Assembly: GCF_047971665.1 (NCBI RefSeq)
Contig: NZ_JBKEAA010000015.1
Location: 1-64,000, forward strand
Source: Castellaniella sp047971665
GTDB taxonomy: Bacteria > Pseudomonadota > Gammaproteobacteria > Burkholderiales > Burkholderiaceae_B
Reading direction: 5' to 3'
Length of the DNA stretch: 64,000 nt
In this document: positions 1 to 6,621 of the stretch, in pieces
Position numbering within the stretch: position 1 is the stretch's first letter
Layout: each line of letters opens with the position of its first letter
Program-made: the position numbers and the translations under genes
Notes under the pieces: generated by a model
The model's database searches: none
The model's input: the letters and a program-made list of their open reading frames with translations, nothing else
Told to the model about the DNA's origin: nothing

Positions 1-441
1 CACGATACGGTCAAGACGACGTGCACGGGTGTGGAAATGTTCCGCAAGCTGCTGGATCAGGGCCAGGCGGGTGACAACGTGGGTATTTTGCTGCGAGGCA
101 CCAAGCGCGAGGAAGTCGAGCGCGGCCAGGTGCTGGCCAAGCCCGGTTCGATCCACCCGCACACGAACTTCACGGCCGAGGTGTACATTCTGTCCAAGGA
201 AGAGGGGGGTCGTCACACGCCGTTCTTCAAGGGCTATCGTCCGCAGTTCTATTTCCGTACGACGGACGTGACCGGGACGATCGAGCTGCCGGCCGACAAG
301 GAGATGGTGCTGCCGGGCGACAACGTGTCGATGACGGTGACGCTGATTGCGCCGATCGCCATGGAAGAAGGCCTGCGTTTCGCCATCCGCGAAGGTGGCC
401 GTACCGTGGGTGCCGGCGTCGTCGCCAAAATCATCAAGTAA
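1..441 (+). CDS. tuf: Elongation factor Tu, C-terminal part (5' end outside window)
   Basis: This is the GTPase that delivers aminoacyl-tRNA to the ribosome. Reading frame 1 is open from the first base and gives about 146 residues, roughly the last third of a protein that is normally about 396 residues. The visible part covers beta-barrel domains II and III. It includes TGVEMFRKLLDQG, RGTKREEVERGQVLAKPGSI and the FFKGYRPQFYFRTTDVTG stretch that is typical of EF-Tu. An internal GTG at 31 is only a codon, not a start. A hairpin terminator follows, and then rpsJ, which is the usual end of a betaproteobacterial str operon. Many relatives carry two tuf copies, so this may be one of a pair; the window cannot show that. 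Confidence 0.98.
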   Translation, partial: HDTVKTTCTGVEMFRKLLDQGQAGDNVGILLRGTKREEVERGQVLAKPGSIHPHTNFTAEVYILSKEEGGRHTPFFKGYRPQFYFRTTDVTGTIELPADKEMVLPGDNVSMTVTLIAPIAMEEGLRFAIREGGRTVGAGVVAKIIK

Positions 442-451
442 TTGATGGATC

Positions 452-486
452 GGCGGGGGACTGCTCCCCCGCCTCTTTCGTTCTTT
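452..486 (+). terminator. Hairpin terminator or attenuator between tuf and rpsJ
   Basis: A 9-bp GC-rich stem (GGCGGGGGA at 452-460 with TCCCCCGCC at 465-473) closes a four-base loop. It is followed by the T-rich run TCTTTCGTTCTTT. It has the form of an intrinsic terminator. Only 13 bases then remain before rpsJ, so partial read-through or a promoter further upstream must supply rpsJ. Confidence 0.7.
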
Positions 487-499
487 AGTAGGAATTCCC

Positions 500-811
500 A
501 TGAAAAACCAGAAAATCCGCATCCGCCTGAAGGCGTTCGACTACAAGCTGATCGACCAGTCCGCCGCCGAGATCGTTGATACGGCCAAGCGCACCGGCGC
601 CGTGGTTCGTGGTCCCGTGCCACTGCCCACGCGCATCCGTCGCTACGATGTGCTGCGTTCGCCGCACGTCAACAAGACCTCACGCGACCAGTTCGAGATG
701 CGCACGCACCAGCGTCTGATGGACATCGTCGATCCCACCGACAAGACCGTGGACGCGCTGATGCGTCTGGATCTGCCGGCCGGTGTGGACGTCGAGATCG
801 CTCTGCAGTAA
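500..811 (+). CDS. rpsJ: 30S ribosomal protein S10 (NusE)
   Basis: S10 sits in the head of the 30S subunit and also acts with NusB in transcription antitermination. The product has 103 residues, the same length as in E. coli. It carries the conserved core PLPTRIRRYDVLRSPHVNKT followed by DQFEMRTHQRLMDI. An AGGA Shine-Dalgarno lies 6-7 bases before the ATG. In E. coli rpsJ leads the S10 operon. Here it is cut off from rplC by a terminator and a promoter, so it is grouped with tuf instead. Confidence 0.98.
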   Translation: MKNQKIRIRLKAFDYKLIDQSAAEIVDTAKRTGAVVRGPVPLPTRIRRYDVLRSPHVNKTSRDQFEMRTHQRLMDIVDPTDKTVDALMRLDLPAGVDVEIALQ

Positions 812-846
812 TGCCGCCGGGCTGCGCCATGCGGCCCGTCCGGACC

Positions 847-880
847 AAGCGCTCTGTCTTTCAGGCAGGGCGCTTTTTCT
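847..880 (+). terminator. Intrinsic terminator after rpsJ
   Basis: A 12-bp stem with two G-T pairs (847-858 with 864-875) surrounds a five-base loop and runs directly into TTTTTCTTT. Flanking CCGGAC and GTCCGG can extend the structure. It ends the tuf-rpsJ unit and separates it from rplC. Confidence 0.85.
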
Positions 881-1005
881 TTGTCCGGTCATTTGCAACA
901 GCGCCTGGCGTGGAATTGCCGGAAACCAGGGCGGCCAGCGGCAGGGGCATGCTCACGGCGTTCGCGCAGAATTCTGGCGCAAGTATGGTGTTGGGTAGGT
1001 TTCCG

Positions 1006-1014
1006 TGTTAGAAT
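1006..1014 (+). promoter_or_regulatory. Extended -10 promoter for the rplC-rpsQ unit
   Basis: The sequence TGTTAGAAT forms an extended -10 element (TG, one base, TAGAAT). The -35 region at 986-991 (TGGTGT) is poor, which fits an extended -10 promoter. It lies in the 328-bp gap 812-1139 between rpsJ and rplC, downstream of the rpsJ terminator, and would leave a leader of about 120 bases before rplC. In E. coli the S10 leader is the target of repression by L4. A leader at this place could do the same here, but I see no E. coli-like leader structure by eye. The rest of the gap shows no gene. Confidence 0.55.
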
Positions 1015-1139
1015 CAATGGCTTCGTCGTGCATTTTGGGGTAATGGGTCGATCCATGCCCCCGTGTGGCGAAGAGCACAGCCCCGGCCAATCGTAGTCGG
1101 GATCGAAAACTGTGGGGAAACACCCCCCCGGAGAAAACA

Positions 1140-1829
1140 ATGTCGAATTCGACACCTACGCCCGCGGCCTGGCGCCTCGGGCTCGTGGGGCGCAAGGTTG
1201 GCATGACCCGCATCTTTACCGAGGAAGGCGAATCCATCCCGGTCACGGTGCTGGACGTGTCCAACAACCGCGTCGCCCAGGTCAAGACGCCTGAAATCGA
1301 CGGCTATGCAGCGGTTCAGCTGGCCTATGGCGAGCGCCGCGCCTCCCGCGTGGCCAAGGCCCAGGCCGGCCACTACGCCAAAGCCGGCATCGAAGCCGGT
1401 TCCATTCTCAAGGAATTCCGTCTGGATCCCGCCCGCGCCACCGAATTCACGGCCGGCGCCGTGGTTGCCGTGGAGTCCGTGTTCGAGGTCGGCCAGCAGG
1501 TCGACGTCACCGGCACCACCATCGGCAAGGGTTTCGCGGGTACGATCAAGCGCCACAACTTCGGTTCCCAGCGCGCCTCGCACGGCAACTCGCGTTCGCA
1601 CCGCGTGCCGGGTTCCATCGGTCAGGCCCAGGATCCGGGCCGCATCTTCCCCGGCAAGAAAATGTCCGGTCACCTGGGTGATGTCACCCGCACCGTCCAG
1701 AATCTGGACGTCGTGCGCGTGGACGCCGAGCGCGGCCTGCTGCTGGTCAAGGGTGCCGTCCCCGGTCACAAGAACGCCGACATCGTCGTGCGTCCCGCCG
1801 TCAAGGCGACGCCCAAGAAAGGAGCCTAA
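1140..1829 (+). CDS. rplC: 50S ribosomal protein L3
   Basis: L3 is an early-assembly 50S protein near the peptidyl transferase centre. The start chosen is the ATG at 1140, behind a CGGAGAAAACA ribosome binding site. The frame is open further upstream to 1065, but that stretch has no family similarity. The product has 229 residues against about 209 in E. coli. The extra length is a short N-terminal tail (MSNSTPTPAAW) and a lysine-rich C-terminus. The core GRKVGMTRIFTEEG and the loop GSIGQAQDPGRIFPGKKMSG are typical; this loop holds the glutamine that PrmB methylates in enterobacteria. Two bases separate it from rplD. Confidence 0.97.
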   Translation: MSNSTPTPAAWRLGLVGRKVGMTRIFTEEGESIPVTVLDVSNNRVAQVKTPEIDGYAAVQLAYGERRASRVAKAQAGHYAKAGIEAGSILKEFRLDPARATEFTAGAVVAVESVFEVGQQVDVTGTTIGKGFAGTIKRHNFGSQRASHGNSRSHRVPGSIGQAQDPGRIFPGKKMSGHLGDVTRTVQNLDVVRVDAERGLLLVKGAVPGHKNADIVVRPAVKATPKKGA

Positions 1830-1831
1830 TC

Positions 1832-2455
1832 ATGGAACTCAAGCTCCTGAATGATCAGGGCCAATCCTCGGCCACCATGGCTGCCGCCGACGAGATCTTC
1901 GGCCGCGACTTCAACGAAGCGCTGGTCCACCAGATCGTCGTGGCCTACCAGGCCAACGCCCGCATGGGCAACCGTGCCCAGAAAAACCGCGAGACGGTCA
2001 AGCACTCCACCAAAAAGCCCTGGCGCCAGAAAGGCACCGGTCGCGCCCGTTCGGGGATGACTTCCTCGCCGATCTGGCGTGGGGGTGGCCGTGCTTTCCC
2101 GAATTCGCCTGAAGAAAACTTCAGCCACAAGGTCAACAAGAAAATGTACCGCGCCGGTCTGCGCGCCATTTTCTCGCAGCTGGTCCGCGAAGACCGTCTG
2201 GCCGTGGTCGAGAACTTCACGCTTGAAGCCCCGAAGACCAAGCTGGCCGCGGCCAAGCTCAAGGATCTGGGCATTGCCGAACCCGTCCTGATCATCACCG
2301 ATGCCCTGGACGAAAACGTCTATCTCGCGACGCGCAATCTGCCCCATGTGGCGGTCATCGAAACGCGCTACGCCGATCCGCTGTCCCTGGTCCACTACAA
2401 GAAAGTGCTGATCACCAAGCCGGCGATCGCCCAACTCGAGGAGTTGCTGGGATGA
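1832..2455 (+). CDS. rplD: 50S ribosomal protein L4
   Basis: L4 lines the nascent peptide exit tunnel. In enterobacteria it also represses its own operon at transcription and translation. The product has 207 residues (E. coli 201). The basic tunnel loop STKKPWRQKGTGRARSG and the following SPIWRGGGRAFPNSPEENFS are clear family marks. The gene starts two bases after rplC and its stop overlaps the rplW start by four bases (ATGA), which suggests translational coupling. Confidence 0.97.
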   Translation: MELKLLNDQGQSSATMAAADEIFGRDFNEALVHQIVVAYQANARMGNRAQKNRETVKHSTKKPWRQKGTGRARSGMTSSPIWRGGGRAFPNSPEENFSHKVNKKMYRAGLRAIFSQLVREDRLAVVENFTLEAPKTKLAAAKLKDLGIAEPVLIITDALDENVYLATRNLPHVAVIETRYADPLSLVHYKKVLITKPAIAQLEELLG

Positions 2456-2748
2456 ATGCCGAACGTCTGATGCAAGTCATTCTGGCGCCCGTCGTGACTG
2501 AAAAGTCCACGATGATCGCCGAAAAGAACAACCAGGTCGCTTTCCGCGTCGTCGCCGACGCCACCAAGCCGGAGATCAAGGCCGCCGTTGAACTGCTGTT
2601 CAAGGTCGAAGTCGACTCCGTGCAGGTTGCCAACCGCAAGGGCAAGGAAAAGCGCTTCGGCCGTTTCATGGGCCGTCGCCGCAATGAACGCAAGGCCTAT
2701 GTCTCGCTCAAGGCCGGGCAGGAAATCGACTTTACGGAGGTGAACTAA
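2452..2748 (+). CDS. rplW: 50S ribosomal protein L23
   Basis: L23 lies at the tunnel exit and is the docking site for trigger factor and the signal recognition particle. The product has 98 residues, close to the E. coli length of 100. The N-terminal VTEKSTMIAEKNNQVAFRV carries the exposed glutamate region used for chaperone binding, and the basic loop GKEKRFGRFMGRRRN follows. Its ATG overlaps the rplD stop, and its TAA is directly followed by the rplB ATG with no gap. Confidence 0.97.
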   Translation: MNAERLMQVILAPVVTEKSTMIAEKNNQVAFRVVADATKPEIKAAVELLFKVEVDSVQVANRKGKEKRFGRFMGRRRNERKAYVSLKAGQEIDFTEVN

Positions 2749-3576
2749 ATGCCGCTGGTCAAAGTCAAACCCACATCCGCCGGTCGCCGGGGCATGATCA
2801 AGGTCGTGCATCCCGAACTGCACAAGGGTCCGGGCTATGCTCCCCTGCTCGAACCGCAATCGCGCCATTCGGGCCGCAACAACAATGGCCACATCACTGT
2901 GCGCCATCGTGGCGGTGGTCACAAGCAGCATTACCGGGTCGTCGATTTCCGTCGCAACAAGGACGGGATCGCCGCCAAGGTCGAGCGTCTCGAATATGAC
3001 CCCAACCGCACGGCACACATCGCGCTGCTGTGCTACGCCGATGGCGAACGTCGCTACATCATCGCTCCGCGCGGTCTGGAAGTCGGCGCAACTGTGATGT
3101 CAGGGACCGATGCGCCGATCCGCGCCGGCAACACGCTGCCCATCCGCTCCATCCCGGTCGGCTCCACCATCCACTGCATCGAATTGCAGCCGGGCAAGGG
3201 CGCCCAGATGGCTCGTTCGGCGGGTTCGTCCGCCGTGCTGCTGGCCCGCGAAGGTGTCTACGCTCAGGTTCGCCTGCGTTCCGGCGAAGTCCGCCGCGTC
3301 CATATCGACTGCCGTGCCACCATCGGTGAAGTCGGCAACGGCGACCACAGCCTGCGCCAGATCGGCAAGGCCGGCGCAGTCCGCTGGCGTGGTGTGCGTC
3401 CGACGGTCCGTGGCGTTGCCATGAATCCGGTGGATCACCCGCACGGCGGCGGCGAAGGCCGCACCGGCGAAGGCCGCGAACCCGTCAGCCCGTGGGGCAC
3501 TCCCACCAAGGGCTATCGGACCCGTCGTAACAAGCGGACGGACAATATGATTGTCTCGCGCCGCAAGCGCAAATAA
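2749..3576 (+). CDS. rplB: 50S ribosomal protein L2
   Basis: L2 is a 23S rRNA binding protein needed for subunit association and peptidyl transferase assembly. The product has 275 residues (E. coli 273). The C-terminal MNPVDHPHGGGEGRTGEGRE, which holds the essential histidine, and the basic tail KGYRTRRNKRTDNMIVSRRK are intact. The start codon is the base after the rplW stop, and the binding site TTTACGGAGG lies within the end of rplW. Confidence 0.98.
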   Translation: MPLVKVKPTSAGRRGMIKVVHPELHKGPGYAPLLEPQSRHSGRNNNGHITVRHRGGGHKQHYRVVDFRRNKDGIAAKVERLEYDPNRTAHIALLCYADGERRYIIAPRGLEVGATVMSGTDAPIRAGNTLPIRSIPVGSTIHCIELQPGKGAQMARSAGSSAVLLAREGVYAQVRLRSGEVRRVHIDCRATIGEVGNGDHSLRQIGKAGAVRWRGVRPTVRGVAMNPVDHPHGGGEGRTGEGREPVSPWGTPTKGYRTRRNKRTDNMIVSRRKRK

Positions 3577-3588
3577 GGGGCGAACACT

Positions 3589-3864
3589 ATGTCACGTTCG
3601 ATCAAGAAAGGCCCGTTCGTCGATGCGCATCTGATCAAAAAGGTCGATGCTGCCGTCGGGGGCAAAGAAAAGAAGCCGATCAAGACCTGGTCGCGCCGTT
3701 CCACCATTCTGCCCGAGTTCATCGGGCTGACGATTGCCGTGCACAACGGCCACCAGCACGTTCCCGTCTACATCAACGAGAACATGGTCGGCCACAAGCT
3801 CGGCGAATTCGCCCTGACGCGCACCTTCAAGGGGCACGCGGCGGACAAGAAGGCCAAGAGGTAA
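3589..3864 (+). CDS. rpsS: 30S ribosomal protein S19
   Basis: S19 binds 16S rRNA in the head of the 30S subunit together with S13. The 91-residue product has the family start MSRSIKKGPFVDAHLIKKV. It also has the core IKTWSRRSTILPEFIGLTIA and the conserved VYINENMVGHKLGEFALTRT. It lies 12 bases after rplB and three bases before rplV, as in other S10 operons. Confidence 0.98.
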   Translation: MSRSIKKGPFVDAHLIKKVDAAVGGKEKKPIKTWSRRSTILPEFIGLTIAVHNGHQHVPVYINENMVGHKLGEFALTRTFKGHAADKKAKR

Positions 3865-3867
3865 GCC

Positions 3868-4197
3868 ATGGAAACTACCGCAGTCATCCGCGGCGTCCAT
3901 ATTTCCGCGCAGAAGACCCGCCTGGTGGCGGATCTGATCCGTGGAAAATCCGTGGCGCACGCCCTCAACATCCTCACGTTCAGCCCCAAGAAGGCCGCCG
4001 GCATCCTGAAAAAGGCGCTGGAATCGGCCATCGCCAATGCCGAACACAATGATGGCGCCGATATCGACGAACTGAAGGTCACCACGATCTACGTCGACAA
4101 GGCTCAATCGATGAAGCGGTTCTCCGCGCGCGCCAAGGGCCGCGGCAACCGCATCGAAAAGCAGACCTGCCACATCGTGGTCAAGGTCGGGGCGTAA
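3868..4197 (+). CDS. rplV: 50S ribosomal protein L22
   Basis: L22 contacts all 23S rRNA domains and forms part of the exit tunnel constriction with L4. The product has 109 residues (E. coli 110). The N-terminal GVHISAQKTRLVADLIRGKS and the C-terminal hairpin AQSMKRFSARAKGRGNRIEK are conserved. The hairpin tip is where macrolide-resistance changes occur in other species, and no deletion is seen here. Confidence 0.98.
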   Translation: METTAVIRGVHISAQKTRLVADLIRGKSVAHALNILTFSPKKAAGILKKALESAIANAEHNDGADIDELKVTTIYVDKAQSMKRFSARAKGRGNRIEKQTCHIVVKVGA

Positions 4198-4206
4198 GGA
4201 GTCGCA

Positions 4207-4998
4207 ATGGGACAGAAAATTCACCCGATTGGGTTCCGCCTCGCGGTCAACCACAACTGGACTTCTCGCTGGTATGCGAACGACAAGACCTACGGCGCCA
4301 TGCTCGCCGAGGACATCCGCGTGCGCGAATACCTGAAGAAGAAACTGAAAACGGCTTCCGTCGGACGCGTCGTCATCGAGCGCCCCGCCAAGAACGCCCG
4401 CATCACCGTGTACTCGGCCCGTCCGGGCGTGGTGATCGGCCGTCGCGGCGAGGACATCGAGACGCTGAAGGCCGATCTGCAGCGCCTGATGGGCGTGCCC
4501 GTGCACGTCAACATCGAGGAAATCCGCCGGCCGGAAACCGATGCGCAGTTGATTGCCGACTCGATCGCTCAGCAGCTCGAAAAGCGCATCATGTTCCGCC
4601 GCGCCATGAAACGCGCCATGCAGAACGCCATGCGTCTGGGCGCCCAGGGCATCAAGATCATGTCCTCGGGCCGTCTGAACGGCATCGAGATCGCCCGTAC
4701 CGAGTGGTACCGCGAAGGTCGTGTGCCTCTGCACACGCTGCGCGCCAACATCGACTACGGCTTCTCGGAAGCTCAAACGACCTACGGGATCATCGGGATC
4801 AAGGTCTGGGTCTATAAGGGCGACATGCTGCCCAACGGCGAAATGCCCCCCGAAACCGCCGCCCCGCGTGATGAGGAGCGTCGTCCGCGCCGCGCCCCGC
4901 GCGGTGATCGTCCCGGCCGTCCCGGCGACAACCGCGGCCGTGGCCGCGGTCCGCGCCGTGATGCCGCTTCGGCGGCCCCGGCGCCTGAAGGAGAATAA
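4207..4998 (+). CDS. rpsC: 30S ribosomal protein S3 with an Arg/Gly-rich C-terminal tail
   Basis: S3 forms the mRNA entry channel and has helicase activity with S4 and S5. The product has 263 residues against 233 in E. coli. The start MGQKIHPIGFRLAV, the KH motif around GVVIGRRGEDIETL and the C-terminal SEAQTTYGIIGIKVWVYKGD are typical. Beyond about residue 215 a low-complexity tail runs to the end, rich in Arg, Pro, Gly, Asp and then Ala (for example RRPRRAPRGDRPGRPGDNRG). I recall similar tails in other Burkholderiales, so it is probably a lineage trait. It may contact RNA. Confidence 0.97.
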   Translation: MGQKIHPIGFRLAVNHNWTSRWYANDKTYGAMLAEDIRVREYLKKKLKTASVGRVVIERPAKNARITVYSARPGVVIGRRGEDIETLKADLQRLMGVPVHVNIEEIRRPETDAQLIADSIAQQLEKRIMFRRAMKRAMQNAMRLGAQGIKIMSSGRLNGIEIARTEWYREGRVPLHTLRANIDYGFSEAQTTYGIIGIKVWVYKGDMLPNGEMPPETAAPRDEERRPRRAPRGDRPGRPGDNRGRGRGPRRDAASAAPAPEGE

Positions 4999-5000
4999 AC

Positions 5001-5417
5001 ATGCTGTCACCCTCTCGCAGGAAGTACCGCAAGGAACAAAAAGGCCGCAACACCGGTCTGGCCACGCGCGGCGCGCTGGTTTCCTTTGGCGAGTTCGGTC
5101 TGAAGGCCACCGGTCGTGGCCGTCTAACCGCGCGCCAGATCGAAGCCGCCCGTCGTGCCATCAACCGCCACATCAAGCGCGGCGGCCGTATCTGGATCCG
5201 GATTTTCCCGGACAAGCCCATCTCGCAGAAGCCCGCCGAAGTCCGGATGGGTAATGGCAAGGGCAACCCGGAATACTGGGTCGCGGAAATTCAACCCGGC
5301 AAGGTGCTGTACGAAATGGAAGGCGTGAGCGAAGAACTCGCCCGCGAAGCTTTCCGCCTGGCCGCAGCCAAGCTGCCCATCAGCACGACCTTCGTGTCGC
5401 GCCGCGTGGGCGCCTAG
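5001..5417 (+). CDS. rplP: 50S ribosomal protein L16
   Basis: L16 binds near the A site and helps to position aminoacyl-tRNA. The product has 138 residues (E. coli 136). The start MLSPSRRKYRKEQKGRNTGL and the RGGRIWIRIFPDKPISQKPA core are characteristic. The gene begins two bases after rpsC and stops 13 bases before rpmC. Confidence 0.98.
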   Translation: MLSPSRRKYRKEQKGRNTGLATRGALVSFGEFGLKATGRGRLTARQIEAARRAINRHIKRGGRIWIRIFPDKPISQKPAEVRMGNGKGNPEYWVAEIQPGKVLYEMEGVSEELAREAFRLAAAKLPISTTFVSRRVGA

Positions 5418-5430
5418 GAGAGATCAGGAT

Positions 5431-5622
5431 ATGAAAGCCAGTGAACTGCGCGCCAAGGACGCCGCCGGGCTCCAGGCCGAGCTCGAGAGCCTGCTGAAGG
5501 CACATTTCAACCTGCGCATGCAGCGTGCCACACAGCAGCTTTCCAACACCAGCCAGTTGGGCAAGGTGCGTCGCGACATCGCGCGCATCCGCACCATCAT
5601 GACTGAGAACGCAGGAAAGTAA
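5431..5622 (+). CDS. rpmC: 50S ribosomal protein L29
   Basis: L29 is a small helical protein next to L23 at the tunnel exit. The 63-residue product has the expected two-helix form. It starts MKASELRAKDAAGLQAELES, followed by the conserved LLKAHFNLRMQRATQQLSNT and VRRDIARIRTIM. It lies between rplP and rpsQ; only one base separates its stop from the rpsQ start. Confidence 0.97.
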   Translation: MKASELRAKDAAGLQAELESLLKAHFNLRMQRATQQLSNTSQLGKVRRDIARIRTIMTENAGK

Positions 5623-5623
5623 C

Positions 5624-5905
5624 ATGACCACCGAAACCCAGAAAGACACCGTCAAGCGTCAGCGCACGCTGGTCGGCAAGGTCGTCAGCAACAAGATGGA
5701 CAAGTCCGTCGTCGTCAGTGTCCAGACCCGCGTCAAGCATCCTGTGCTGGGCAAGTTCGTCAACCGCACCGCGAAATACAAGGCGCATGACGAAGCCAAC
5801 CAGTACAACGAAGGCGACACAGTCGAAATCGTTGAAGGCCGCCCCATCTCCAAGTCCAAATCCTGGACGGTGGTGCGTTTGATCGAGGCCGTGCGCGTCA
5901 TCTGA
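5624..5905 (+). CDS. rpsQ: 30S ribosomal protein S17
   Basis: S17 is a primary 16S rRNA binding protein with an OB fold. The product has 93 residues against 84 in E. coli because of a slightly longer N-terminus. The core RTLVGKVVSNKMDKSVVV, the following VKHPVLGKFVNRTAKYKAHD and the end GDTVEIVEGRPISKSKSWTV are typical. It is the last gene of the S10 operon, and an intrinsic terminator stands 126 bases downstream. The next ribosomal gene, rplN, is about 13.7 kb away. Confidence 0.98.
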   Translation: MTTETQKDTVKRQRTLVGKVVSNKMDKSVVVSVQTRVKHPVLGKFVNRTAKYKAHDEANQYNEGDTVEIVEGRPISKSKSWTVVRLIEAVRVI

Positions 5906-6031
5906 TGTTGCGCCGCAGGTGCGCAGCGCCGGGGCGTCCCGACGGACGATTCGGCGTCTGACGAATCCAGGCGGCCTGCAAGCCGTTCTGCGCGTCTTCC
6001 TTGATCCTGCGCGGTCCTGACCGCGCACCCC

Positions 6032-6066
6032 CAGACCCTGCCTTGCGCAGGGTCTGTTCGTTTCTG
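6032..6066 (+). terminator. Intrinsic terminator of the S10 operon
   Basis: A perfect 10-bp stem (CAGACCCTGC at 6032-6041 with GCAGGGTCTG at 6047-6056) closes a five-base loop and is followed by TTCGTTTCTG. It is the first strong hairpin after rpsQ and marks the end of the rplC-rpsQ transcript, before the inserted genes. Confidence 0.85.
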
Positions 6067-6123
6067 CGCCTGCAGCAACCCGCCGGAATCCTGTAGGATA
6101 GGGTTTTGGTCAGAATCTTTGTC

Positions 6124-6534
6124 ATGGACATTACCTGTTTCGATGATCTGCTGCAGGCCGCGCGGTTGCAGCCCGAACCCCAGCGCCTGTTGTTCGTCTT
6201 TGCCGCCAGCTCGGTGCCCGATGATGCGACGCCCGAGCAAAAGGCCAGCCATGCCCGGGGCGAGGGGGGAGAGCTCACCCCCATCCTGTGCGTGGACAAG
6301 ACGCCGGGCGAACTGCAGGCCTTCGAGACGCTGGTCGAGGAATCCCGTCATACGGGTCAGGACTGGCAGGTGGTCTTTGTGGGCGCCATGGCCGACCAGT
6401 CGGCCTATCTGCCAGACAACAAGGACGTGGACCAGGCATTTCAACGCATGACGCAGATGGTCAAGTACGGCACGATCGGCTCGCTGCTGGCTTTCGACCG
6501 GGATGGCGAGCCGATCATGTTTGGCGCCGCCTGA
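6124..6534 (+). CDS. Small conserved protein, often labelled ribonucleotide reductase subunit alpha
   Basis: The 136-residue soluble product starts MDITCFDDLLQAARLQPEPQ, followed by RLLFVFAASSVPDDATPEQK. It resembles, from memory, a family of about 130 residues found in Pseudomonas and Burkholderiales. Databases often give that family the name ribonucleotide reductase subunit alpha, although it lacks every domain of a real NrdA. No catalytic motif is visible, and the function is unknown. The ATG at 6124 is preferred over an in-frame TTG at 6106 because family members begin close to it, although no strong Shine-Dalgarno is visible. It lies on the same strand as the downstream gamma-glutamyltransferase, 87 bases away. 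Confidence 0.75.
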   Translation: MDITCFDDLLQAARLQPEPQRLLFVFAASSVPDDATPEQKASHARGEGGELTPILCVDKTPGELQAFETLVEESRHTGQDWQVVFVGAMADQSAYLPDNKDVDQAFQRMTQMVKYGTIGSLLAFDRDGEPIMFGAA

Positions 6535-6621
6535 CGCATCCCGCCCTGAGCCTCGGCGGCGTCGAGCCAGCCCTGACGCCCTGGACGCGGTGATGTCCGG
6601 ATACGGTGCCGGAGAACGCCC

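Noticed and set aside
1065..1139. A longer rplC start at 1065
   Set aside because: The extra 25 residues match no L3 protein and lack a ribosome binding site; the ATG at 1140 has one.
3592..5010. A 472-codon open frame antisense to rpsS-rplV-rpsC
   Set aside because: It covers three certain ribosomal genes on the other strand and has no recognisable domain.
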